Below, one piece after another: positions 9,401 through 17,564 of a DNA stretch of 64,000 bases. The first letter of the stretch is position 1. Every line of letters starts with the position of its first letter. The notes beneath the pieces are model-generated. The model was given only the letters and a program-made list of their open reading frames with translations, searched no databases and had not been told where the DNA came from. The stretch is taken from contig CAMXCT020000393.1 in NCBI GenBank assembly GCA_947184155.2, forward strand, positions 62,001 through 126,000, given 5' to 3'. The stretch comes from Cladocopium goreaui. Its lineage: Eukaryota; Sar; Dinophyceae; Suessiales; Symbiodiniaceae. The translations under genes and the position numbers were made by a program.

Positions 9401-11705
9401 AACACCTGACCTTGACTTTCTGGTAGTTGGTTCTGTTTGTGCCGTGTTTTTTAAGACTCTCGAGCAGTGCAAGCTCCAACCACTGCCGGCGTTCACCCCC
9501 GGACTTGTAGTCATCCTTTGTTTGTTGATCCACCCATTGGCGCCCGGACGCTTTGGTTTCGCAAAGGCGTCTGAGACGCATGCGCAATGCATCCGCCCCA
9601 AGCACCTCAGATTGCAGCTTGCCGCAGGGAGGGAGGGGACAGAGGATCTGATGAAAAATAAATTTTGTATACATAATTATATAGATAACAAACCATAACA
9701 TGAAAAATAAATAAACACACGGCAAATTCCTGTTTATGGATGTTATAGGTGATGTTATAGGTGGTCTATCATGGTGTGCCCGTATGTGGGAAATAAACCC
9801 CTAACCTCAATTTGAAATAATTAAACATTATAGCCAACATATGGTGAAGAACTTTGGTGCCATCTGGATGGACAATTGGTGGATCGTGGTCTTCATTTTC
9901 ACCTTCATCGCCCGGACCATCGTCTTCATCATCCGGGGCAGCCTTGTCGGTATCACCTTTTTTGGTTGCACCCTTAACATCAGGGCCACCACGAGGAGTC
10001 TTAGAATCTTTTGCAATTTGGGCCTGCAGCTCCTCAATCTTCTTGAGAGCCGTCATCAAGAGCTCATTATCTTGTTCTGCCTCCGTAAGCAGGTAAAGAA
10101 GGTTTCAACGGGTGCTTGCATAAACAAATTGTATATAGCAACAACAACCACATGTAGAAAATGGTTAGAAGGAAGACCCACTAGCCCCAGCCCCAGGGTG
10201 TTCTTTGACTAAATATATATATATATAAGTCTTTGTGTTGAAAACGCCCTTCAAGGAAAACAAACAAACACATATACACACACACATATATATATACATA
10301 TAATATAGAGAGAGGGAGAGACCACCCCAAACAGCGCCACACCCAGGCTGGCTGGTATCCTTGTTGGTTGGAGAAGTGGCTGCAGAAGGCAACGCCGTCT
10401 CGGAAGGAGATGTCACGGGCGTAGCTGGGGTAGAATTGAGCATGTCGAGGAGCTCCTGGGTATCCTGATCATATAGCAGGTTAAGCACATGTGCAAGGGT
10501 CCCCTGCAAATAAATATGTGGATGTATATATGACATGTATAAACATGCATTATATATGTGCCCTGTGCATACATGACATGCCCTTACATGATGTATAAAC
10601 AAAAGTTGTCCATATATAGCGAATGTGGTTTGGGCCCATGCATTTATTATCATGGCAGATCCCCATTGGTCTATATTAATCTGGTGTTTCAATCATGCAC
10701 CAGTGCAGACTAGGGTCAGCTGGCACGGTGTCCGCTTCAGCGAGGGATTGGGGTTGCATCTCCTCGGGGACAAACACCCATTCTTACTTTATTTATATAT
10801 ATATATATAAGGAAATGCATTTTGTGTTCAACACATATACCAACATTGACATCCCTGAGATCATGTGCGTTACATTTATAGGATTGATTTTCTCATGCTC
10901 CTAAACTGTTTTTGCTGCCAAAGCACACCACCTTGGCTGGGAGCAGCAGCTGGAGCAGCGGCTGAAACTTTCACCTGGGCAGTGACAGGGGCCCCCCCAT
11001 ATACACAGAAGCTTGCTGGTCCTGATAAATTTCCGCTTGGGTTGGTTCACCAAAAAAGCCCCCCACAAGTCCCCCAAAAACAGTGTTTTCCCCTTATTTT
11101 ATGAAAGATTTTGGGACTTGTGGGGGGCTTTTTTGGGGGACCAACCCAAGTGGAAATTAACAGCTGGTCCTGGTTCTGGTTCTACAGCATCGAAACAAAC
11201 AAAAAATTGCGTTCATGGGTGCATATACGCAACATCCACGTGAATAATGTGTGACCTAATCCGGACACGAGACTGGAGATTTGGGTTCCACCTTGACCGG
11301 CTTCAGTGCCGGGGCCGGGCAAGACTTGGCCTTGGCCATAGCCCTTTTCTGCATGGCAACCTGCACATTGTGAGGGCAAATGAATGGCCCTGGTGATTTA
11401 TATATGTAACCTCATGCAGGTGTTTTATAGAAAAACAAAACCATCAGATCCATCACATATATAGAAAGATCAACCTATATATGCATATATACACATAACA
11501 TATATACATATATACCCCTTATTGGAATCACAATGATCGAGATATTATAAGTCGATCCATCATCAAACCGAACCTGAAGAACCTGCTTGAGCTGGTCAGC
11601 AGTGAGCTTATTGATATCCAACTTGGCAATCCCCTGACAGGCTTCGGTGCCAGCTGCCAAGGACTGCGCGGAGTGCAGGTTGCTGCGTAGTGTCTCTTTC
11701 GACAT
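6101..11705 (-). CDS. Gene E: large multi-exon nuclear-type protein with a GIY-YIG-like segment
   Basis: About 16 minus-strand exons can be followed from an ATG at 11705 to a TGA at 6103-6101. In order: a short helical start (MSKETLRSNLHSAQSLA), Ala/Pro-rich linkers, an acidic segment (DDEDDGPGDEGENEDHD), a helical domain running from VLGADALRMRLRRLCE through GKWLTEEKMKADY to AYCRKFPQALVRAWKYNNEV, more helices, then a domain with FKIGFTHDPSFRFHNP and FVYLAFRSFKTPPTPPKP, and a Lys/Arg-rich tail with likely nuclear localisation signals. The helical domain and the KIGFT domain both recur in Symbiodinium-type proteins that I recognise by pattern, with no assigned function. The KIGFTxxPxxR pattern resembles the T5orf172/GIY-YIG nuclease family; that is inference, and catalytic residues are not confirmed. 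Introns are short with TA tracts; one coincides with an inverted-repeat element (11022-11169). Confidence 0.65.
6625..6822 (-). CDS. Gene E exon (PGGEG / FVYLAFRSFK segment)
   Basis: Acceptor CCTCAG leads into NERPGGEGVKQAF and then GPFFVYLAFRSFKTPPTPP. The segment is the C-terminal half of the KIGFT domain begun in the 7478-7021 exon. The 3' edge is approximate. Confidence 0.65.
7021..7478 (-). CDS. Gene E exon (KIGFT domain, first half)
   Basis: Acceptor TTCTCAG opens an Ala/Pro-rich linker and then a domain with WVGILDDITFSLP, FKIGFTHDPSFRFHNP and YQQMIVLFAHHNPEVAAYLE. The KIGFTxxPxxR core followed by a helix with a conserved Glu is reminiscent of GIY-YIG-type nucleases. No decisive catalytic assignment is possible by eye. 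Confidence 0.7.
7974..8125 (-). CDS. Gene E exon (MADDLKRIIGKMEASF)
   Basis: After a CCACCCCAG acceptor the frame reads ADDLKRIIGKMEASFKTLAG and runs to a TAA at about 7976. A GA or GC donor before the TAA is assumed, because the next exon continues the same family. It could instead be a terminal exon. Confidence 0.5.
8262..8442 (-). CDS. Gene E exon (helical)
   Basis: The open frame carries HIDAVGPSLACKVMPDLEKF and MSSAYDMVEVLEDP. Edges are approximate; the flanks are TA-rich intron. Confidence 0.55.
8535..8645 (-). CDS. Gene E exon (acidic linker)
   Basis: Frame reads TKDIRSENAPKGPDALDAMG and continues acidic to EALGEQ, before a GTGCC donor. Confidence 0.5.
8825..9001 (-). CDS. Gene E exon (AYCRKFPQALVRAWKYNN)
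   Basis: Acceptor CTCAG opens LTVKAITAYCRKFPQALVRA, followed by WKYNNEVEEFFVEDETVV. This pattern recurs in dinoflagellate proteins, next to the KWLTEE segment encoded by the preceding exon. Confidence 0.7.
9144..9261 (-). CDS. Gene E exon (GKWLTEEKMKADY)
   Basis: Acceptor CTGTCAG opens AEFLTRVVRVRERMSSKEQE, then VTGKWLTEEKMKADY; donor GTTTAC. Confidence 0.65.
9411..9625 (-). CDS. Gene E exon (helical, RLRRLCETK)
   Basis: The frame carries VLGADALRMRLRRLCETKAS and ERRQWLELALLESLKKHG, ending at an AAG/GTCAGG donor. It is the first part of the conserved helical domain. Confidence 0.65.
9845..10090 (-). CDS. Gene E exon (coiled coil plus acidic run)
   Basis: The frame opens LTEAEQDNELLMTALKKIEE, a short coiled coil, and continues to an acidic run (DDEDDGPGDEGENEDHD) and a Pro/His patch. 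Confidence 0.6.
10332..10504 (-). CDS. Gene E exon (Thr/Ser/Pro linker)
   Basis: Acceptor TTTGCAG opens GTLAHVLNLLYDQDTQELLD, followed by a low-complexity STPATPVTSPSE linker. Confidence 0.55.
10695..10762 (-). CDS. Gene E exon (short linker)
   Basis: Short open frame EMQPQSLAEADTVPADPSLH between an AG acceptor and a GTGCAT donor. Phase to its neighbours is not confirmed. Confidence 0.35.
10932..11021 (-). CDS. Gene E exon downstream of the inverted-repeat intron
   Basis: The frame is Ala/Pro/Val-rich (GGAPVTAQVKVSAAAPAAAP). It starts right after the AG of the second copy of a 10-bp duplication and stays open if the 148-bp insert is removed. Confidence 0.5.
11022..11169 (-). mobile_element. 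Introner-like inverted-repeat element forming a GA-AG intron
   Basis: About 45-bp imperfect terminal inverted repeats (plus-strand 11027-11072 against 11113-11158) surround a short loop. The repeat core includes CTTGGGTTGGT and GCCCCCCACAAGTCCC with its complement. The core (11025-11162) is flanked by a perfect 10-bp direct repeat GCTGGTCCTG at 11015-11024 and 11163-11172. On the minus strand the duplication reads CAGGACCAGC. Splicing after the first CAG and before the second GACCAGC removes one duplication plus the element as a 148-nt GA-AG intron and leaves an open frame on both sides (EPEPG joined to PASFC). This is the expected footprint of a DNA-transposon-like introner. Confidence 0.7.
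11274..11360 (-). CDS. Gene E exon 2
   Basis: Acceptor GTGCAG and donor CCA/GTCTCG bound 29 codons in phase 0 (VAMQKRAMAKAKSCPAPALK, then Val/Pro-rich). Phase fits exon 1. Confidence 0.6.
11574..11705 (-). CDS. Gene E probable first exon
   Basis: ATG at 11705 opens 44 codons, MSKETLRSNLHSAQSLAAG through KLTADQLKQVLQ, ending at a CAG/GTTCGG donor in phase 0. An in-frame ATG lies upstream at 11726. The lower ATG is preferred because the sequence before it is not constrained. Confidence 0.6.
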
Positions 11706-11739
11706 GGGCGAATGGCGAATAGGCAAGGGCTTGGACTAA

Positions 11740-12363
11740 CCAACCCAAAATTTCAAACCAAGATCCTATAGCAGGAAAATTCATATATATTGACATGTGC
11801 AGTCACATGTGTGTTGAACTTGTTCTTCTGTCCAACGTTGTACAACCAATGGCACACAGTGGCTCCAAAATGGTCTGTTTTCGGCACCCACCATGGAAAT
11901 CCACGGCTTAATTACGCCGTTTTTGATATTAATTTGTCCGAATGTGGCATAATCATGGCCATGTCGTTGGAATATTTCCGAACTTTTCCGAAAAGTCAAC
12001 CAAACAGTGCCAAACAGTGAACAAAAAGTCTATAATTATGGATGTTCAAAAGTTCATTTTTTTACGCAATTTTTGCGTAAAACTGAACGCCATGTGAACG
12101 CCATCTGAACGCCATCTGAACGCCTTTCGAACGGGTACGGTTTTTTACGTGGATGAACGGGTACGATTATTCACATGGATTGGTTGATTGTTTATGTGGA
12201 TTTACGGTTTTTTACGTGGATGAACGGTCTGTTTTTTTCAGTTTTTCTCCAAGTCCAAAATTTGAACAAAAAATGCCAAAAAATGTTTCAAAGAGTCTTT
12301 TGGCTGCGATCAGGCATTCAAATTTCAGTTCCCATGCACTTAGACTACAGCATTCAGATGGGT
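11740..12363. other. Intergenic stretch with degenerate GAACGCCATCT repeats
   Basis: Between the stop of gene D and the start of gene E there is no convincing exon. Positions 12078-12130 hold four near copies of TGAACGCCATCTGAACGCC. Positions 12125-12235 hold copies of an ACGGTTTTTTACGTGGATGAACGG-type unit. Both strands show many short frames that are chance. Confidence 0.55.
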
Positions 12364-12604
12364 TCAAACAGCCCTGGGCAACCCTTCCTTCCACTCGGGT
12401 GAAAGGCAGAGGTGCTTAGAACCCCTCACATAGCGAAGGACCCCACAGAGATCAGCATCTTCCCAGTCAGTCCACGGTAGGTCACTCAGAACTTGTGGTC
12501 CAGGACGTGGGTCCAGTTGGGAAGCATCAGGTTGCCCTCTAGCTTCAGTCATAAGTTTTGGCATCAGCTGACATACTTTTTCCCCAAATCGACGGGGATA
12601 CACC
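12364..12604 (-). CDS. Gene D terminal exon
   Basis: Starts with VYPRRFGEKVCQLMPKLM, directly continuing the LKSTQ end of the previous exon, and runs to DLPWTDWEDADLCGVLRYV, RGSKHLCL and a TGA at 12366-12364. The intron before it (13674-12605) is the longest of the gene and carries a hairpin. Confidence 0.8.
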
Positions 12605-15600
12605 CTGAGTTTCAAAAGGCGATTGAGCAGGTCTGTTCCCATGGTTTTTTTTCTATCCAGGGGCATGCCAAACCGACCAGCATGGTAAGGATTTGAATGG
12701 GTGAAGCATCATTCGGAGATGTCTCAAAATTACCATCTGTTTGGTCCCCGAAAGACACCATTTTACATATATATATATATTTATTTTTATATATATATAT
12801 AGGGAAAAAGGTTGCTTCATTGGTCCATTGGGGGCCTCATTTTGACACATATCGCAATTTGAAGAACATATATGGTGACGTCTCAAAATACAGGGATGCT
12901 CGAAACCTTATATAATTCCAAATATGCAGAATTTTTTGAGCATCGTATTTGGCACCAATTTTTATATATAGGACATTCCCGTGTATACGTATATCCATTT
13001 GTAAAATGCCTCTTTGGCTTGCCATTGCCCAAAAGCACCCAAAAAGGAACCCCCCACTGGGGAAGGGGGGTTCCCTTTTGGCACTTTTCCTTTGGGAGGT
13101 GGTTCTTTACCATATTATACAACACCAAGAAAGACCCCACTCAAGACTAACTTGTATATAATTTTATACCTATAACATTTGCACAATAGAAAAAATACCC
13201 TATATTTTGGTGTATTTTTTTACTGGTGTATTTTTGCCTGATATATATATAGAAACAAGCCACCGGGAAAATTTGCTATAGCTCCCCTGGCAAATAAAAA
13301 TATATTTGTTAATTGGTAAATGGAGGCACCCCAGAAAATGTCGATTGCCAAATTAGGGACTAGCTTCGCCATACCAAGCTCTTAAAGCTTTGAAGAAAAA
13401 TGAAGAAGACATATTTTCGAAGAAAGAACCTTTGTTTTGTTTGGGAGGTATGTCAGTGGCGCAATTGAGTATAACACAACAAGGGGATCACGACGGGGGG
13501 CAACACCGATGAACCCCAGCCAACTGCAATCACAATTTGAAGCTGGATTTTTTGATGGCCAACAGAACTTCAAATAAGGGATAATACGGGGTCCATCCCA
13601 ATATTCAATTTTGTTTCTCATATAGACCTTGCATGGACAAATACAAATACAATCCCAAAATACGGGCAAGAAACTGAGTGCTTTTCAGCGCTGAAGTGCC
13701 TTTATAACTTGGACGTCCAGATTTGGATACGTATTTCACAACCGTTTTCGTGGTGCATCCTTTCCTGTCCTTCTTGGTCAATTTCCCGAGATTCAGTCGA
13801 TCAAACCAAACGTTGTTGCAAAGGCCGACATGCCTCTTTGGTGTGCATGCGCCATAGTGACGCATCCACCACGATATTTTAAAGACCTCAAAAGGGTGGA
13901 AAGAGCCATGTGCTATATTTGGAGGTGGCATGTAGGGGTGTAGGATAGGCCGACAGTAACAGAGGTTTTAAACAAGTTGATCAATATATGCATATATATA
14001 TATATACACATACTTGGGAATATATACTTATAAAGGTGTATATAACCAAAATGAATCCAGATCACTTCAGACCTGTTCCCATGCTGCTAGCATCCCCGTG
14101 TGTATCATATGTATATATATAAGCTATATATGATTTCAAAGGTTTTCAAAGCAATCTTTTGTGGTGTTTTACAATCACTTATGGTCCGGAAAGAAGAAGC
14201 TGATAAGGTCAGGGCAACACCCTAACTGCAACCTCCCTTATTGGGCCCAAAAAATTGAGACAAACCTTTAATCTATAAGCATATATTGTTCAGACATATA
14301 TCTTTTAAATTTGTGGGGATCTAATATGTGTTGCTTGGTCACCTGTAAGAGTATATGTGTTCAATGGTTACTTTATATATATATATATGGATTGTTCTGT
14401 AGCTTTGTAAACCTTATAGGTGCCACTTCCCAGCCAAGCCCTCTTGCGATCAAAGGTCTCGAATGGTCATCGCGAAGGACGTCCAGCGGTGGAAATAAGG
14501 CATCAAAGAACTGCCCGGGTTCTCTACCATAAAGGATATTCCCAAAGATGTCGCTAGCATCGCTAACAACACAGTTCTGGCAGGAAGAGGAAGGGAAACA
14601 ACTGTATGGCTATCCGGGGAATTGTTTCAAATCCGTACATCTTTAAACATATATACATATATATGCAATTGGAAAAACACTCCCACATATTTTTCTAGAT
14701 AGATATATATATATATATAGAGTAAAACGCTCAATCCCACAATCATTCCTACAGATGGACTGATATCAACGTATGGGAATCCAAAAAGTTTGAAAGATGT
14801 GATCTTTGACGAATGATCAAACTGTTTCTTTCCGACATTGAAAGAATATCATATAACAGAAACTGTATATGCAACTGACTATTCGACACAGGCTGTCCTG
14901 CTCATCATGCAGTTTCCTCGGGAAATGTAAGCCAGATCCGTCCTTCCTTCGGGTAGTAGAATTGAGCGTCTGCTCGTTCCCACATTGATTGAAGAGAACG
15001 ATGAACAAACCGTTGCCATAATCAACACGCTGTTGTGCGGTTCCATGTTCAATATCATCCATACGCTTAACCTTATAGCGACAAAGATCTCCCATGGTTC
15101 CCATTATACTATACCACCCGTGTTTTCACGTATACTGCAACTGTTTCCCAAAATGCATGTTGTTTGGGCCCTTTAAACAATTGCATGGTTTCTTGGGCGA
15201 AGACTGCATGGGTGTAGTTCAGGCTTTAAATCGATTTGATCTTTTAATACCTGAGTCCAGGCATGTATGATGAAGTTTGGGGGGCGACCATAACAATTTG
15301 TCACTGGGGGACCAGAAAATTCGATTCATGGATCTGTGAAAAAAAAAACGTTTTTTTGGGGTTATGAAGCAAGAACATTTTGGGGGTATATATATATATA
15401 CCTGAATTCAAACTGAACGATTGGTTAAAGAGCCGGTTTTAAACTGTTGGGTTGTTCAAAGAATCAAGGGATATTCATATATAGAGATACACAGAAAACC
15501 AAACTGACTGAAATTGGTCGTCCCTGTAAACACATGTAAAAAAAACAATCTCCCAAGTGTACATAAATACAGAACCTAGGTACGCCAGGCCTGATGTTGA

Positions 15601-16336
15601 TAAGATATCAAACGGGTTCGTTTTGCAGCCCTTGAGCAGGTCTGGGAAATATGCTGCATATTCGATGTCAGCTGCCACACCACCAAATCCCTGGGATTTG
15701 ACCTCCGAGAAAACGTTTGCTTCCCCGGCAAACAGCTCCACATACTGCAGGCCCTGCACGAAAAACAAAAAGGCAATCTTGACAACTTGTGCTGGTCGAC
15801 CCCATATACACAAATTAAGCGGTTCAAGAGAACCATATATATATATTATATTGCATGCCTGATGACCAATACAAACACTGCAGGTGCCCAAAAAGTGTAC
15901 ATGTGATAATGTGCACTTACCATGACTGGTTTCCCAGTGTCAGAAACAACACTGGCAGCACAAGTCCTGCAGCGGCTGCAGGTTCTGCAAGTGGAAGACC
16001 ATGAGCACTATACATATCCAGGACTGCGCAGGGAGGAGCGCTTTGGAGAACAGGTGCGACAGACCCACACCAAAACATGTGGAGTGTGTCAACAGCTCTA
16101 TATATATAATATAATATATACACATATATATATATACAGTATATATATAATATACACCTATATATGCATAACTAAAGATCGGTATATACAAAATCCAGCA
16201 TCGACAAAATTGAAATCAAACCTATATATACATATATACATATACTTAAATCCGCAAAACAACACCATTGCGCCTTCGGCGCCTGTAAGTAGGCAAGCCG
16301 TTTCACGACCAAGTCTATGTCAATGGTGGGCGCCAT
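12364..16336 (-). CDS. Gene D: divergent cytosine-5 DNA methyltransferase-like protein of a dinoflagellate family
   Basis: Exons: about 16336-16258, 16007-15921, 15744-15584, 15071-14898, 14576-14459, 13886-13675, 12604-12364 (TGA). From exon 2 on, every junction keeps phase: GT donors at 15583, 15920 and 13674, GA donors at 14897 and 14458. The product is about 355 residues. A Cys-rich start (TCSRCRTCAASV) leads into YVELFAGEANVF, then MATVCSSFSSINVGTSRR, then FMVENPGSSLM, then SWWMRHYGACTPKRHVGL, then DLPWTDWEDADLCGVLRYV. Known C5 methyltransferases run in the order motif I (DLFAG), IV (PCQ/S with catalytic Cys), VI (ENV), VIII (QxRxR). The order ELFAG, VCSS, ENP, GxxxPKR fits this fold in divergent form. 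The family is abundant in Symbiodinium-type genomes; methyltransferase activity is inference and the target is unknown. Confidence 0.8.
13020..13105. repeat. Inverted repeat (hairpin) in a gene D intron
   Basis: AAAAAGGAACCCCCC near 13043-13057 pairs with GGGGGGTTCCCTTTT near 13066-13080 across a short loop. Weaker complementarity extends outward (CCCAAAAG near 13028, CTTTGGG near 13090). It is probably a relic of an inverted-repeat element. Confidence 0.7.
13675..13886 (-). CDS. Gene D exon (motif VIII-like)
   Basis: Opens VFKISWWMRHYGACTPKRHV, continues to LNLGKLTKKDRKGCTTKTVV and GTSALKSTQ. Donor is ACTCA/GTTTCT, acceptor of the next exon is ACTCAG/G; phase 2 is kept. Confidence 0.85.
14459..14576 (-). 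CDS. Gene D exon (ENP motif)
   Basis: Completes an Arg codon split across a GA-AG intron and reads TVLLAMLATSLGISFMVENP, then GSSLMPYFHRW. Glu-Asn of this motif corresponds in position to motif VI of C5 methyltransferases. The exon ends CGA before a GA donor. Confidence 0.85.
14898..15071 (-). CDS. Gene D exon (VCSS motif IV-like)
   Basis: Frame reads NSVLIMATVCSSFSSINVGT, then SRRSILLPEGRTDLAYISRG and ends NCMMS plus two bases of an Arg codon. The intron begins GACAGC. The Cys of CSS sits where C5 methyltransferases have the catalytic Cys, although the usual PC pair is VC here. Confidence 0.85.
15584..15744 (-). CDS. Gene D exon (ELFAG motif I-like)
   Basis: Opens directly on YVELFAGEANVFSEVKSQGF, a SAM-binding type motif, and ends FDILSTSGLA before a GTACCT donor in phase 2. 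Confidence 0.88.
15921..16007 (-). CDS. Gene D exon 2 (Cys-rich)
   Basis: Frame contains STCRTCSRCRTCAASVVSDT and ends GKPVM at a perfect GTAAGT donor, phase 0. Five Cys residues spaced CX2CX2CX2C suggest metal binding. Confidence 0.7.
16258..16336 (-). CDS. Gene D possible first exon
   Basis: ATG at 16336 opens MAPTIDIDLVVKRLAYLQAP, ending near KAQWCCFA. A GA or GC donor would give phase 0, matching exon 2. There is no independent proof that this ATG is used. Confidence 0.45.
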
Positions 16337-16699
16337 GTGACACCAGCAGGGACCAACACTTCGTCCAGGATGATCAAAAAGCCCAGGGCTTCAGATGTGC
16401 ACAATCCATTTTGATGCATGCATGGATGAACCCGCATGATGCATGCACATCTATCCAAGATGCATGCGAACAGTTTGTCACATAAACAGTTTCTTCAGTC
16501 TCCCACTTTTAAAACCGAATAGGATCGAATGCAGTGAGGAGACATGTTTCTAAAACCGAGGGGTCACACGTCTCTCTCCCATAAAACTGAGCCGGGGTGA
16601 CTAGGCAAGAACACTTCTTGGCCACTACCCCTACTTAGGGCTACAGAATGACAGCGGCGGCTCTTCTGAGGGCGGTGAGGTTGTAGGGCGCCATCATCT

Positions 16700-17090
16700 T
16701 CAAAATGTCTTTTCATTGTTGGCCTGGCCAGAAGCAGCTTTCACCCCACTTCTAGAGGGACACCTGAGGACGAGGTCTCTATATATATACACAAATTAAA
16801 AAACGAAACATATATATGTATATAATCATATATATATATATATTTATACAAGTTCTCATCTGTAAGGGCATAAGTTGAACTTGTTTCAGGGATAACACAT
16901 ATACATATATAAGACTTTGAATCGGATCCCGGGTTCTTTTACAAACAGATCAAAACTGGTTGGCATCAAGCCTGCTCTCAAAAGTTCTTTTTTACCGAAT
17001 GCTGCGCGTATCGAAATCCCCTACAATGAAGCGCTTGATGCAGGATTGCTGCGCACAACGCACACACATGTCAGAGTGTGAACATGCGCA
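16700..17090 (-). CDS. Small Cys-rich exon pair, unrecognised
   Basis: Exon 17090-16996 starts after ATCCAG and reads CACSHSDMCVRCAQQSCIKR to SIR, ending at a GTAAAA donor in phase 2. A second piece from about 16770, after a CCTCAG acceptor, continues in phase (CPSRSGVKAASGQANNEKTF) to a TGA at 16702-16700. Cys spacing suggests a zinc-binding knuckle. An alternative frame starts at ATG 16716 (MKRHFEDDGALQPHRP). It may be the end of gene C or a separate small gene. Confidence 0.35.
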
Positions 17091-17381
17091 CTGGATGACT
17101 CCATGTGGTCAAAGCAACTTAGGTATAACCGTAAATGGCGGCAAATGTTCTTTGCAGAACTGGAATACTTGAAAAATTCCAACCCCTGTAACCACGGTAG
17201 GCTGCATCAGGATCTTGCTTTCACCCATACGTGTGATGGAATATAATTCACCAATTAAACCAAAGTGTGCGTAATTGTAATTATATATATATATAAAATT
17301 ACTGGAGTGAGCCATTTCGTTTTTACCTATCCCCATGAACTTTCTTTGAGACATATGCAGTTTCAAGCCCACCAAGGAAAC

Positions 17382-17564
17382 TTAGACATCCCCAGAATCC
17401 GAAGCGGCCCGCTTCTTGCGGGTCGCCGGTTTCACTTTTACCGGTGAAAATTCTTTCTCAGTAGCCTCGAGCGTTGCTTGGAGGACCTCCTTCAAAGACT
17501 CCAAGGAGCTATGCCCAGGGCTCAGGAATGCGGATCCGTCCCATGTTGCCAAGAAGTGACCAAC
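17382..17564 (-). CDS. Gene C probable last exon
   Basis: After acceptor GATGAG the frame reads VGHFLATWDGSAFLSPGHSS, continues with a helical Leu/Glu segment and ends in a basic patch (KPATRKKRAASDSGDV) before TAA. Confidence 0.55.
   Translation of the reverse strand, partial: VGHFLATWDGSAFLSPGHSSLESLKEVLQATLEATEKEFSPVKVKPATRKKRAASDSGDV

Noticed and set aside
10940-11170. Rho-independent terminator-like hairpin with GGGGGGCTTTTTT
   Set aside because: This is eukaryotic DNA; the hairpin is explained by the inverted-repeat element with a target duplication.
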